64,000 nt of DNA from an uncultured Carboxylicivirga sp. (lineage in GTDB: Bacteria > Bacteroidota > Bacteroidia > Bacteroidales > Marinilabiliaceae): NCBI RefSeq assembly GCF_963668385.1, contig NZ_OY764327.1, positions 2,604,001 through 2,668,000 of the forward strand. Reading direction: 5' to 3'. Below the pieces are notes generated by a model. It was given only the letters and a program-made list of their open reading frames with translations. It was not told the DNA's origin and did no database searches. Below, one piece after another: positions 43,627-52,285 of this stretch (positions are counted from its first letter, which is position 1; each line of letters starts with the position of its first letter). Position numbers and translations under genes: made by a program.

Positions 43627-45086
43627 TTAACAGGTACTATAAAGGCAGGAAATGAAATAGAGAAAGTACTGCCTTTTCCTTCTTCACTTTCAACAGATAT
43701 ATCGGCATGCATCATTTTTGCCAAATCGCTGCATATGTATAGCCCCAAACCTGTTCCTGGCTCGTTTTGAGTCCCTCGCGAAGACACTTTTTGACAAGGT
43801 TCAAAAATGCTATCCAATTGTTTCTGACTTATTCCAACACCATCATCATCAATTTCAATAAATAATCGATCCCCTTTTTCTCTTGTGCTTATACGGATAG
43901 AGCCATCAACATGTGAAAATTTAATGGCATTGGATAAAATGTTTCTCAATATTGTGTTGAGAATATCCTGATCAGCCAGAATTTGAGTTGTTGGATTAAT
44001 ATAGGTTTGAATACGGATTCGTTTGTGGTTTATATTGTTATTTAAAAGGTTGATGGTTGTGTCAACCGATTCTTTCACATTAACAGAATGAGTACGTGGT
44101 TTAATAAGATTATTCTGTTGCTTTGACCAGTCAAGTATGTTTTCAAGTAACTCTAATCCTTGATGAGACGAGCGTTTAATCGATTTGAAAATCGTAATAA
44201 TATCTTCATTATTATAGGATTTATAATCGGCCAGAATTAAATCAACAATAGAAGTTTGAGCTGCAAAAGGTGATTTTAAGTCGTGTCCAATAATACTGAA
44301 GAGTTTATTTTTTATTTCAATTGCATCTTCGAGATTCTTTTTTTGTGATTCAATTGTTTCCTGGTGTTCTTCCAGCTTTTTGTTAAGTATTTTTTCTTTT
44401 TTAAGCTGAATTTTAGCAATATCACCTTTTTGTTTTTCCAAAGCCAGGGCAATTTTAACCGAGTTTTGTTGTTCAACGCTAATGAGCTGTTTATTAACAA
44501 GGCGTTTGATCATTTCTGGTATACCTAATAAAAAGTAACCCATTATAAGAAGGTATGTACTTTTGTAAATCTGACCAGCCCAATCTGTAGATGGAACCTG
44601 AGCAATTAATTCAGGATTGATATGTGGTAATCGGATAAAGTATATAAGATTAAAGCATAATATCGAATACAGTGTAGAAAATATTACTAGCCTTCCATCG
44701 TACCTTAATACTGCTAACAAAATTAATATTGGATATAAGAAAATGGATGCTGCCGTAGTAACTGCTATTGGTTGAAAGAAATAAGAGTAATTAAAAATAT
44801 GTAGCGATAATATTGAGATATCGAATGTGGCAGATAAAAAGCGTATCCATGTAGCATTTCCAAACTTCTTTAGTAGAAAATTGAGCGCTGAGTTATAAAA
44901 GATATAAATGCTGGATAGTAGTAAAGAATATAGAGCCCTCTCTTCATTGCCTGTTGAAAAAATATATCCAACAAATACAAGAATAACAAGTATCAGAAAC
45001 CACCTGAAACGAATCACTTTTTGTTCACCCCATACCGCATCGTCTTTAAAAATATTGCGGAATTGTTCTCTGTTAGGTTTTTGCAT
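43623..45086 (-). CDS. Orphan membrane sensor histidine kinase
   Basis: A 487-residue kinase. The N-terminal 195 residues form five or six membrane helices with very short loops; residues about 205-262 are a charged coiled coil; the HisKA box LFSIIGHDLKSPF has the phospho-acceptor His near residue 267, and the HATPase domain shows NAIKFSHVDG (N box), DDDGVGIS (G1) and GTGLGLYI (G2). It has no periplasmic sensor domain, so it probably senses membrane state or a small molecule in the bilayer. No response regulator is adjacent. Its 3' end overlaps the tex gene's end. Confidence 0.93.
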   Translation of the reverse strand: MQKPNREQFRNIFKDDAVWGEQKVIRFRWFLILVILVFVGYIFSTGNEERALYSLLLSSIYIFYNSALNFLLKKFGNATWIRFLSATFDISILSLHIFNYSYFFQPIAVTTAASIFLYPILILLAVLRYDGRLVIFSTLYSILCFNLIYFIRLPHINPELIAQVPSTDWAGQIYKSTYLLIMGYFLLGIPEMIKRLVNKQLISVEQQNSVKIALALEKQKGDIAKIQLKKEKILNKKLEEHQETIESQKKNLEDAIEIKNKLFSIIGHDLKSPFAAQTSIVDLILADYKSYNNEDIITIFKSIKRSSHQGLELLENILDWSKQQNNLIKPRTHSVNVKESVDTTINLLNNNINHKRIRIQTYINPTTQILADQDILNTILRNILSNAIKFSHVDGSIRISTREKGDRLFIEIDDDGVGISQKQLDSIFEPCQKVSSRGTQNEPGTGLGLYICSDLAKMMHADISVESEEGKGSTFSISFPAFIVPVN

Positions 45087-45290
45087 CTTAATAATTAGAG
45101 GAACAAAGTAAATGATTTGAATTGCATTTTGCCAGTAAAGTATTCGGAAATTTTATTGAAATGATAGATATTTCCATTAGATTGTTGAAAAATGTTATTA
45201 AAATAAAGGTCATACGAATAAAATTTTGTTTTTTAGCATATCCTGAAAAAATCCGAATAATAATTTCGTTAATTCAAATGATCTACATTT

Positions 45291-47069
45291 ATGCAAGAAC
45301 TTAATAGTTTTCTACAATTAATTGATTCTTATATTGGCAGTCACTTCTGGTTTGTTTGGTTACTTTTAGGAACCGGTGTATTCTTTACAATTTATCTTAA
45401 ATTCCCTCAAATCAGATATTTCAAATATGCAATTCGTATTGTTCAGGGGAAATACGACAAAGAGGGAGATGTGGGTGATACTTCCCATTTTCAGGCCTTA
45501 ACAACAGCTCTCTCCGGAACGGTTGGAACAGGAAATATTGCAGGTGTAGCATTGGCAGTCCATTTAGGCGGACCAGCAGCCTTATTTTGGATGCTAGTTA
45601 CCGCTATGATTGGTATGACTACCAAGTTTGTTGAAGTTACTTTATCACACAAATACAGACAGAAAGCCGAAGATGGATCCATTGCCGGAGGGCCTATGTA
45701 TTTTATGCGCGAGCGCTTGAACATTAATCTTCCATCTGGCAAAAAAATTATGTCGGGTAAATGGATTGCAGCTATTTTTGCCTTTGCTACAGTTCTTTCG
45801 TCTTTTGGAACGGGTAACCTTCCTCAGGTAAATAGTATTTCGAACTCAATTTTTGCCACCTTTGGATTACCACATGTGATAACCGGATTTGTATTGGCTA
45901 TCTTATTGGGCTTTGTGATTATTGGAGGAATAAAACGTATTGCAAAAGTTACTTCACGCCTGGTGCCAGCCATGGCATTAATTTATTTTATTGGTGCCAT
46001 ATCTGTTATAGGTATGAATTATCAGAATATATGGCCATCGATTCAGTCTATTTTTGCTGATATATTTACAGGTTCATCTGCAACGGGTGGATTTTTAGGT
46101 GCAACTTTAGCTTTTGCTTTTAATAGAGGTGTTAACAGAGGTTTGTTTTCTAACGAAGCAGGGCAAGGATCAGCTCCTATTGCTCACGCTGCTGCGCGTG
46201 CTCACGAACCAGTATCGGAAGGCATGGTGGCTTTATTAGAACCTTTTATTGATACAATCATAATTTGTACACTAACCGGTTTAACTCTTTTGGCTTCGGG
46301 AGTATGGAATCAAAAACTGGATAACCGTTTTCAGATGGCGGATTTACAAATTCTGCAGGGAAATACAATTGATGATACAACCATCGCAGGAAAAGTACTT
46401 TTGGCTAAACATATTAATGGAGAAGAGTCTTTGCCATTATTTACCGGAAAAATGGAGGTTGAAGATGGAAAAATTACTTCCGATGTAAAGCTAATACACG
46501 CTCGTTCTTTAGCTGAAGATGTTGTTGTAAAACGTGGTAAAAAGCCGTTTACTGGAAAAATTAATGTAAAAAACGGCATTGTTGAATTAAAAGAAGAGCA
46601 TGTTAGTATGATTGACCGTTTGAAGGCTCAATTTTCATCATCAACCGATAGTCATACAATCGTTTTTGAAGGAAAGTCGTTACTACATAGTGCTCCACTT
46701 ACTGCAGTTGCTTTTACCAAAGGATGGTTTGGGCAATGGGGTAAGTATATTGTATCTATTGGTTTGTTGTTGTTTGCTTTTTCAACAGCCATATCGTGGT
46801 CGTATTATGGCGATAGAGCCATTACTTATCTTTGGGGGTCCAAAGCAGTAATCTGGTATCATTTAGTGTATGTTATTGGATTTTTCATGGCTTCATTTGT
46901 TGATACTACCATCATCTGGACATTATCGGGTATAACAATTGCATTGATGACCATTCCTAACTTAATCGGATTGTTAATTTTGCATCGTGAAATGAAAGAT
47001 GAGGTTAAACTTTTCTGGAAAGAATACAAAGTTCGTTTTCCTGAAGAAAAAGGTGTGCCTGTCGATTAA
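45291..47069 (+). CDS. Amino acid:sodium symporter (AGCS) with a large inserted domain
   Basis: A 592-residue AGCS (alanine or glycine:Na+) transporter; usual members are about 450-490 residues. Core marks: TALSGTVGTGNIAGVALAV, the AGGP(M)YFM segment, FNRGVNRGLFSNEAGQGSAPIAHAA, and FAFSTAISWSYYGDRAITYLWG. Between the helix ending GVWNQ (about residue 340) and the helix beginning APLTAVAF (about 468) lies an extra segment of about 130 residues, hydrophilic and beta-rich, with repeated FTGK-type phrases. It would sit in a loop. The LysO pair follows 9 bases downstream, suggesting a shared amino-acid transport unit. Confidence 0.92.
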   Translation: MQELNSFLQLIDSYIGSHFWFVWLLLGTGVFFTIYLKFPQIRYFKYAIRIVQGKYDKEGDVGDTSHFQALTTALSGTVGTGNIAGVALAVHLGGPAALFWMLVTAMIGMTTKFVEVTLSHKYRQKAEDGSIAGGPMYFMRERLNINLPSGKKIMSGKWIAAIFAFATVLSSFGTGNLPQVNSISNSIFATFGLPHVITGFVLAILLGFVIIGGIKRIAKVTSRLVPAMALIYFIGAISVIGMNYQNIWPSIQSIFADIFTGSSATGGFLGATLAFAFNRGVNRGLFSNEAGQGSAPIAHAAARAHEPVSEGMVALLEPFIDTIIICTLTGLTLLASGVWNQKLDNRFQMADLQILQGNTIDDTTIAGKVLLAKHINGEESLPLFTGKMEVEDGKITSDVKLIHARSLAEDVVVKRGKKPFTGKINVKNGIVELKEEHVSMIDRLKAQFSSSTDSHTIVFEGKSLLHSAPLTAVAFTKGWFGQWGKYIVSIGLLLFAFSTAISWSYYGDRAITYLWGSKAVIWYHLVYVIGFFMASFVDTTIIWTLSGITIALMTIPNLIGLLILHREMKDEVKLFWKEYKVRFPEEKGVPVD

Positions 47070-47078
47070 AACAGATCA

Positions 47079-47366
47079 ATGACATCATATATCGTAATTG
47101 CTCTTTTTGTTGCAGGAATAGCAGTAGGAAGACAATTTAGAGATAAAAATAAAATACGAAAAGGAGTAGATAAAGCAGTAAGCTATGCTGTTTATCTGCT
47201 GCTTTTTCTTTTGGGTATATCTGTAGGAATTAATAATGATATTATTCAGAATTTTTCCAGTATAGGTTATCAGGCTTTATTATTAACTATTGGAGCTGTT
47301 GGCGGTAGTGTTTTGTTATCTACTTTAGTTTATTTTTTCTTCTTTAAAAAACACCTGGATAAATAG
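47079..47366 (+). CDS. LysO-type lysine exporter, N-terminal half protein (DUF340)
   Basis: A 95-residue membrane protein with about three helices, corresponding to the N-terminal part of LysO (YbjE): IALFVAGIAVGRQFRDKNK, then AVYLLLFLLGISVGINNDI, then a third helix. The DUF340 pattern 'LLFLLGISVG' recurs in the next gene as 'LMFLVGVSIG', as expected for the internal repeat of the family. E. coli LysO is one chain of about 300 residues; here it is encoded as two genes 6 bases apart. Confidence 0.85.
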   Translation: MTSYIVIALFVAGIAVGRQFRDKNKIRKGVDKAVSYAVYLLLFLLGISVGINNDIIQNFSSIGYQALLLTIGAVGGSVLLSTLVYFFFFKKHLDK

Positions 47367-47372
47367 CTGGCA

Positions 47373-47975
47373 ATGAAAGGAAGTTTAATTATTCTATCGT
47401 TTTTTGCTGCCGGTTTGTTAGGTGGATATTTGCACATATTTCCACAATGGCTTTTAAGTGATGAGTTAACAACATATGCTTTGTTTGCATTAATGTTTTT
47501 GGTTGGAGTAAGTATTGGAAGTGATAAAGGAGCCTTTTCGGTATTGCGTAGAATGAATTATAAAGTAATGTTGGTGCCTATCTGTGTAATTGTTGGTAGC
47601 TTATTGGGGACGGCATTGGTTGGAGCTATTATTAGTAAAGTTAGTATACAAGAAGCAATGGCAGTTGGTGCGGGTTTTGGATATTACTCTTTATCCAGCA
47701 TTTTTATAAGTCAGTTAAGTGGCAAAGAATTGGGAGTTATTGCTCTTTTGTCTAATATTTTTAGAGAAGTATTTACCTTATTGTCTGTACCTTTTTTAGT
47801 TAAGTATTTTGGTAAGTTAGCAGGAATTGCATCAGGAGGAGCTACTTCAATGGATACTACTTTGCCGGTAATAGTAAAATTTACAGGTAAAGATTATGGA
47901 ATAATCGCCATTTTTAGTGGAATTATATTAACTGTGTTAGTTCCTGTTATTGTGAGTCTCATTCTTGAATTTTAG
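47373..47975 (+). CDS. LysO-type lysine exporter, C-terminal half protein
   Basis: A 200-residue protein with six or so helices: ALMFLVGVSIGSDKGAF, VGAGFGYYSLSSIFISQLSG, and SGGATSMDTTLPVIVKFTGKDYG, the conserved LysO core. With the preceding small protein it would make a complete exporter for lysine (and its toxic analogue thialysine). In some bacteria lysO follows a lysine riboswitch or ArgP control; none is seen here. The AGCS symporter directly upstream makes amino-acid traffic the likely theme of the unit. Confidence 0.9.
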   Translation: MKGSLIILSFFAAGLLGGYLHIFPQWLLSDELTTYALFALMFLVGVSIGSDKGAFSVLRRMNYKVMLVPICVIVGSLLGTALVGAIISKVSIQEAMAVGAGFGYYSLSSIFISQLSGKELGVIALLSNIFREVFTLLSVPFLVKYFGKLAGIASGGATSMDTTLPVIVKFTGKDYGIIAIFSGIILTVLVPVIVSLILEF

Positions 47976-48083
47976 GTCTTTATAGTAGCGTTTGTTGTGT
48001 GAGCTATTGTTAATTTTAGGTTACAATTTTCATCTTTCTTTCAATTGCATGCAACCATCTGTTTATTTGCATGACTCTTGTAA

Positions 48084-48099
48084 AGTGTTATAAAACACT
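48084..48099. promoter_or_regulatory. Inverted repeat upstream of the TonB receptor
   Basis: AGTGTT-ATAA-AACACT, a perfect six-base dyad 20 bases before the start codon. It could be an operator or a leader hairpin that affects translation; there is no T run. Confidence 0.35.
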
Positions 48100-48119
48100 A
48101 TTAACCTAATTTGATAAAA

Positions 48120-50474
48120 ATGAACCATCGTATCATAACCATTCTTACTATTTTTCTTTTGTTTGCAAGGCATGGCTATTGTGTCGACGAAGATCCTGAG
48201 ACCAAAGATCTTTTTACCATTAGTGGAACCCTAAAAGACGCAACTACAGGGGAAGCTTTGATTGGAGCTACTATTTATATTAAAGAAACGCAGGGAGGCA
48301 ATATTACCAATGTTTATGGTTTTTATTCTATTTCATTACCTGCAGGTAATTATCATTTGGTATACGCCTATTTGGGGTATAATTCTGTTGAAAAAGAGAT
48401 TTCTCATTTCCAAAATCAGGTTATCAACCTTGAATTATCACCAGCTTCTGAATCAATTGATGAAATAGTGGTGACCTCTCAACGAAAAGATGCCAATGTG
48501 CGAGAGCCTCAAATGGGAGTGGAGAAATTACAAAGTAAAACGATCAAAAACGTACCTGTTCTTATGGGAGAAACCGATCTGGTAAAAGTAATTCAGCTTT
48601 TACCAGGCGTTTCGCCAACCAGTGAAGGTTCCAGTGGGTTCAGTGTTAGGGGAGGAAATCCCGATCAGAACTTAATTTTATTAGACGAAGCAAGTGTATA
48701 CAATGCCGGGCACTTAATGGGGTTTTTCTCAGTATTTAATAATGATGCAGTTAAAGATGTTAAACTTTATAAAGGTGATATCCCGGCGAGTAATGGAGGA
48801 CGATTATCTTCACTGTTGGATATTAGGATGAAAGATGGGAACTCTAAAAAGTTTACGGGTACTGGTGGTATTGGTACCATATCATCACGCTTAACATTAG
48901 AAGGACCTATTGTACAGGATAAGACTTCGTTTATTGTAAGCGGACGTCGTACTTATGTAGATTTATTTTTGCCTTTGTCATCCAATGAGGCAATAAGGGA
49001 TAATCGTTTGTATTTCTACGATTTTAATGCAAAGGTAAACCATACTATAAATGAAAATAATCGCATTTATTTGAGTGGTTATTTTGGACGTGATGTTTTT
49101 AAAAATGATTTTTCGAAGATGGATTTTGGAAACAAAACAGTTACTGCTCGATGGAATCATATTTTTTCGCCTAAGTTATTTTCGAATTTTACATTGATTG
49201 GTTCTCAATACGATTATGCTTTAGGAACGGTAGATAGTGGAGCTGATTCTTTTGAGTGGGAATCGAGTTTGTATGATTTAAGTGCAAAGGTTGATTTCGA
49301 CTATTATATTAATCCTGAGAATACGGTTGAGTTTGGGGCCCAAAGCATTTTTCGCGAGATCTTACCTGGCTTAGCTCGTGGAACAGATGAAAATTCGTTA
49401 TATAATGAAATAAAAGTTCCCGAAAATCGATCGTTAGAACATGCTTTGTATGTTCAGAATACCCAAAAAATATCTGATTGGTTAGTGTTGAAATATGGTT
49501 TACGTTGGTCAATATTTCAAAATATTGGTGCAGGAACACAGTACTACTACGACGAGAATCATGAGTTTATAAATAGTGAGCATTTTAAAACGGGTGAAGT
49601 ATATAATACCTACAATGGAATTGAACCACGTTTAGGAGCCAGTTTTATACTTAATCCAACAAGTTCCATTAAAGCATCGTATAACCGAACGTATCAGTAT
49701 TTACATTTGGCATCTAATTCATCATCGGGTACACCATTGGATGTGTGGTTTCCATCATCACCCAATGTAAAACCTCAAAAAGCCGATCAGTTTTCTATTG
49801 GCTATTTCCGAAATTTTAGTGATAATACAATTGAAACATCGATTGAAGGATTTTATAAAAAAATGGATAATAGTATCGATTTTAAGGATCATCCTGATTT
49901 ACTTTTAAATGAATACCTCGAAGGTGAATTGCGATTTGGAGATGCTGAAGCGTATGGGATGGAATTTATGCTTCGTTTTAATCGTCCCAAATGGAATGGC
50001 TGGATTAGCTATACATTATCCAGAGTGGAAAGGACGATACCCGAAATAAATGATGGAAAGCCATATTTATCGCCATACGATCATACCCACGATTGCAGTA
50101 TTGTATTAAATCGAAATTTATCAGAGCGTACCAGCCTTTCTGCAAATTGGGTGTTTTATACGGGATCGCCGGCAACTTATCCGGTTGGCAGGTATAAAGT
50201 AGGAGGTGATATCATCCCTCTTTATTCCGAGCGTAATTCGGAGCGTATGCCTGATTATCATCGACTCGATTTGTCGTTAATATTAAGTGGTAAGCACAAA
50301 GAAAATCGTAAATGGCAAGGCGAATGGGTGTTTTCGGTATATAATGCTTATGGAAGAAAAAATGCCTGGGCTATTAATTTTGTGCGCGACGATGATGATC
50401 CAAGTATTACAAAAGCGCAAAAAACATATTTATTTTCGATCATTCCTTCTGTAACCTATAACTTTAAATTCTAA
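48120..50474 (+). CDS. TonB-dependent outer-membrane receptor with CarboxypepD-like domain
   Basis: A 784-residue receptor starting at the ATG at 48120 (MNHRIITILTIFLLFARHG); the TTG 9 bases upstream is rejected. After the signal come a CarboxypepD_reg-like domain (FTISGTLKDATTGEALIGATIYIKE, cut here for length), a plug domain with VVTSQR and FSVRGGNPDQNLILLD, and a beta-barrel ending in aromatic TYNFKF. It imports a scarce ligand across the outer membrane using TonB energy. The next gene is a DUF4249 lipoprotein two bases after the stop, a partner pair common in Bacteroidota and distinct from SusCD. Confidence 0.93.
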   Translation: MNHRIITILTIFLLFARHGYCVDEDPETKDLFTISGTLKDATTGEALIGATIYIKETQGGNITNVYGFYSISLPAGNYHLVYAYLGYNSVEKEISHFQNQVINLELSPASESIDEIVVTSQRKDANVREPQMGVEKLQSKTIKNVPVLMGETDLVKVIQLLPGVSPTSEGSSGFSVRGGNPDQNLILLDEASVYNAGHLMGFFSVFNNDAVKDVKLYKGDIPASNGGRLSSLLDIRMKDGNSKKFTGTGGIGTISSRLTLEGPIVQDKTSFIVSGRRTYVDLFLPLSSNEAIRDNRLYFYDFNAKVNHTINENNRIYLSGYFGRDVFKNDFSKMDFGNKTVTARWNHIFSPKLFSNFTLIGSQYDYALGTVDSGADSFEWESSLYDLSAKVDFDYYINPENTVEFGAQSIFREILPGLARGTDENSLYNEIKVPENRSLEHALYVQNTQKISDWLVLKYGLRWSIFQNIGAGTQYYYDENHEFINSEHFKTGEVYNTYNGIEPRLGASFILNPTSSIKASYNRTYQYLHLASNSSSGTPLDVWFPSSPNVKPQKADQFSIGYFRNFSDNTIETSIEGFYKKMDNSIDFKDHPDLLLNEYLEGELRFGDAEAYGMEFMLRFNRPKWNGWISYTLSRVERTIPEINDGKPYLSPYDHTHDCSIVLNRNLSERTSLSANWVFYTGSPATYPVGRYKVGGDIIPLYSERNSERMPDYHRLDLSLILSGKHKENRKWQGEWVFSVYNAYGRKNAWAINFVRDDDDPSITKAQKTYLFSIIPSVTYNFKF

Positions 50475-50476
50475 GC

Positions 50477-51325
50477 ATGAAAGCACTTCGTTTAATTCAA
50501 ATTTGTATTGTGATGGTATTGGTGTTTAATGCTTGTACCGAAGATATTACGCTAAAACTAAAAAATACAGAACCTCGTCTGGTGGTTGATGGAAGTATTT
50601 CAACCGATACAACAAGCCATTATGTTCGTTTAACCCTATCGGGCGATTATTATGCCAATAAGCAACCCGAAGCAATATCAGATGCTGTTGTTAGCATTAC
50701 AGATGCTGTTCAAACCATTCAATTGGTTGAGAGTACCGAAAATCCGGGATATTATCTTACCCCATCCGATTATTATGGTGTTCCCGGTCGAACTTATCAT
50801 TTAACCATCGAAAATGTAGATATTAATAATGATGGTATTACTGAAGTATACGAGGCAGAATCTCAATTGAATCCTGTTGCTGAACTTGATTCGGTTAGAT
50901 TAGAATACGAGAATACTTATAAATTATGGAAAGTATTATTGTATGCCCAAGAACCATTAGAGACCAAAGATTTCTATAGTTTCTCTATTTCACTTAATGA
51001 TAGTGTGCTTACTCAACGTTATTCGGAATTAGGATATGTTGATGATAAATTTTTTGATGGAAATTATGCTGGTGGTGTATGGGTGCAAACCATCGATGAA
51101 GAGGAGATGGAGTTAAAACTTCAGGAAGGTGATTGGGTTAAATTGTACATGAATGGTATAACTGAAGATTTTTATTATTATTTGAATGCAGTAAATGAAG
51201 AGGTGAGTTTTAAAGCTCCATTGTTTAGTGGTCCGCCAGCCAATGTTGAGGGAAATATAAGTAATGGTGCCTTGGGTTTTTTCCAGGCCTATAGTTATTC
51301 AGTGGATTCCGTTCAATATAAATAG
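50477..51325 (+). CDS. DUF4249 lipoprotein (partner of the TonB receptor)
   Basis: A 282-residue lipoprotein with lipobox VFNAC (Cys20). Mature start RLVVDGSISTDTTSHYVRLT and SDAVVSITDAVQT follow the DUF4249 pattern, which begins with an Ig-like domain. Members are probably surface-exposed and sit by a TonB receptor. It starts two bases after the receptor stop, so the pair is translated together. The annotated family length is often about 280-400; this one is on the short side. Ligand unknown. Confidence 0.87.
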   Translation: MKALRLIQICIVMVLVFNACTEDITLKLKNTEPRLVVDGSISTDTTSHYVRLTLSGDYYANKQPEAISDAVVSITDAVQTIQLVESTENPGYYLTPSDYYGVPGRTYHLTIENVDINNDGITEVYEAESQLNPVAELDSVRLEYENTYKLWKVLLYAQEPLETKDFYSFSISLNDSVLTQRYSELGYVDDKFFDGNYAGGVWVQTIDEEEMELKLQEGDWVKLYMNGITEDFYYYLNAVNEEVSFKAPLFSGPPANVEGNISNGALGFFQAYSYSVDSVQYK

Positions 51326-51358
51326 AATTTCATAAATAACCGATTAAATATATATTCT

Positions 51359-51371
51359 ACCTCGTTGAGGT
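51359..51371. repeat. Mini-hairpin 1 of the 211-bp element
   Basis: ACCTC-GTT-GAGGT, five-base arms, followed by TGGTTGCTAAATATATATC. Confidence 0.65.
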
Positions 51372-51408
51372 TGGTTGCTAAATATATATCACATATTTAT
51401 AAATACTT

Positions 51409-51423
51409 ATCTCCTATGGCGAT
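51409..51423. repeat. Mini-hairpin 2 of the 211-bp element
   Basis: ATCTCC-TAT-GGCGAT, six-base arms with one mismatch. Confidence 0.5.
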
Positions 51424-51430
51424 AATGAAA

Positions 51431-51447
51431 CAACTTCGGAGAAGTTG
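51431..51447. repeat. Mini-hairpin 3 of the 211-bp element
   Basis: CAACTTC-GGA-GAAGTTG, seven-base perfect arms, followed by AATATTTATAGAAA. Loop and tail are nearly those of the AACTCC-GGA-GGAGTT hairpin in the recQ-side array, which is followed by TAATATTAATAG. Confidence 0.8.
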
Positions 51448-51484
51448 AATATTTATAGAAATAATAAGCCTACTCTATTAATAA

Positions 51485-51501
51485 CAATCCCAGCGGGATT
51501 G
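51485..51501. repeat. Mini-hairpin 4 of the 211-bp element
   Basis: CAATCCC-AGC-GGGATTG, seven-base perfect arms, followed by CATATCATATTGG. Confidence 0.75.
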
Positions 51502-51560
51502 CATATCATATTGGCGTTTCTATGTTTGTTACATTTTTAATCGGTTAGGAATGATCGAAT

Positions 51561-51594
51561 AAAAAAGCCATTAGCAACAGCTAATGGCTTTTTT
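51561..51594. terminator. Bidirectional intrinsic terminator
   Basis: GCCATTAGC-AACA-GCTAATGGC with A and T runs on either side. It serves folE on the minus strand and can stop read-through from the DUF4249 gene. Confidence 0.92.
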
Positions 51595-51597
51595 ATT

Positions 51598-52215
51598 CTA
51601 CTTACTATTTATAATGTTGAAGAATTCTGTTCTTGTGGCAGGATTTTTTTGAAATGCACCTGTAAAGTCCGAAGTAGTTGTGATGGAATGTTGTTTTTGA
51701 ACGCCGCGCATTTGCATGCACATGTGATGAGCTTCAATAACTACTGCAACACCTAATGGATTGAGTGTGTTTTGGATACATTCTTTAATTTGAGTTGTTA
51801 AACGCTCCTGTACTTGTAATCTGCGAGCAAAGGCCTCGGCAACGCGGGCTAATTTACTTAAACCCGTAATATGATGTCGTGGTATGTAAGCAATATGCGC
51901 TTTGCCAAAAAATGGAAGCATGTGGTGTTCGCACATCGAATAAATTTCGATGTCTTTAACTACAACCATTTGCTGGTAATCTTCACGAAACATTGCAGAA
52001 CGGATAATTTCATCCGGATTCATGTTATATCCCTGAGTTAAAAATTGCATCGCTTTGGCTACTCTTAAAGGTGTTTTTTCTAAGCCTTCGCGATTAGGAT
52101 CTTCCCCTAATAATTCTAGTATATTTTTATAATTCGAAGATAATTCATTGGTTGTTTTATCATCATACGATTCTACCTTTGAATATCCTTTATTGCCATT
52201 TAATGTAAATTCCAT
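51598..52215 (-). CDS. folE: GTP cyclohydrolase I
   Basis: A 205-residue enzyme. The zinc ligands are visible in [20 protein letters not shown] and in [31 protein letters not shown] is the usual N-terminal helix. It converts GTP to dihydroneopterin triphosphate for folate (or queuosine/pterin) synthesis in the cytosol. The gene is alone, with a terminator 4 bases past its stop. No folate riboswitch was recognised in its short upstream region. Confidence 0.96.
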   Translation of the reverse strand: MEFTLNGNKGYSKVESYDDKTTNELSSNYKNILELLGEDPNREGLEKTPLRVAKAMQFLTQGYNMNPDEIIRSAMFREDYQQMVVVKDIEIYSMCEHHMLPFFGKAHIAYIPRHHITGLSKLARVAEAFARRLQVQERLTTQIKECIQNTLNPLGVAVVIEAHHMCMQMRGVQKQHSITTTSDFTGAFQKNPATRTEFFNIINSK

Positions 52216-52285
52216 AATCTCTTATTTGAGCCATTCCTATTTTGGCCTTCAAAATTGCACTTTTATTCAGAATATTAAGCTTATT

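Larger units (their letters stand above)
51337..51547. repeat. 211-bp palindrome cluster bounded by 12-base inverted repeats
   Basis: The ends are TAACCGATTAAA (51337-51348) and its exact reverse complement TTTAATCGGTTA (51536-51547); with one mismatch the match reaches 15 bases. Inside are four mini-hairpins, each with a three-base loop: ACCTC-GTT-GAGGT, ATCTCC-TAT-GGCGAT (one mismatch), CAACTTC-GGA-GAAGTTG and CAATCCC-AGC-GGGATTG. No coding frame and no target-site duplication were seen. It may be a small non-autonomous element, a REP-type cluster or a structured RNA. Confidence 0.75.

Noticed and set aside
47079..47975. LysO pair as one frameshifted pseudogene
   Set aside because: Each part has its own start codon with a 6-base gap, and the break falls between internal repeats rather than inside one.
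51337..51547. Insertion sequence with a transposase
   Set aside because: It is too short and has no coding frame; only a non-autonomous element is possible.
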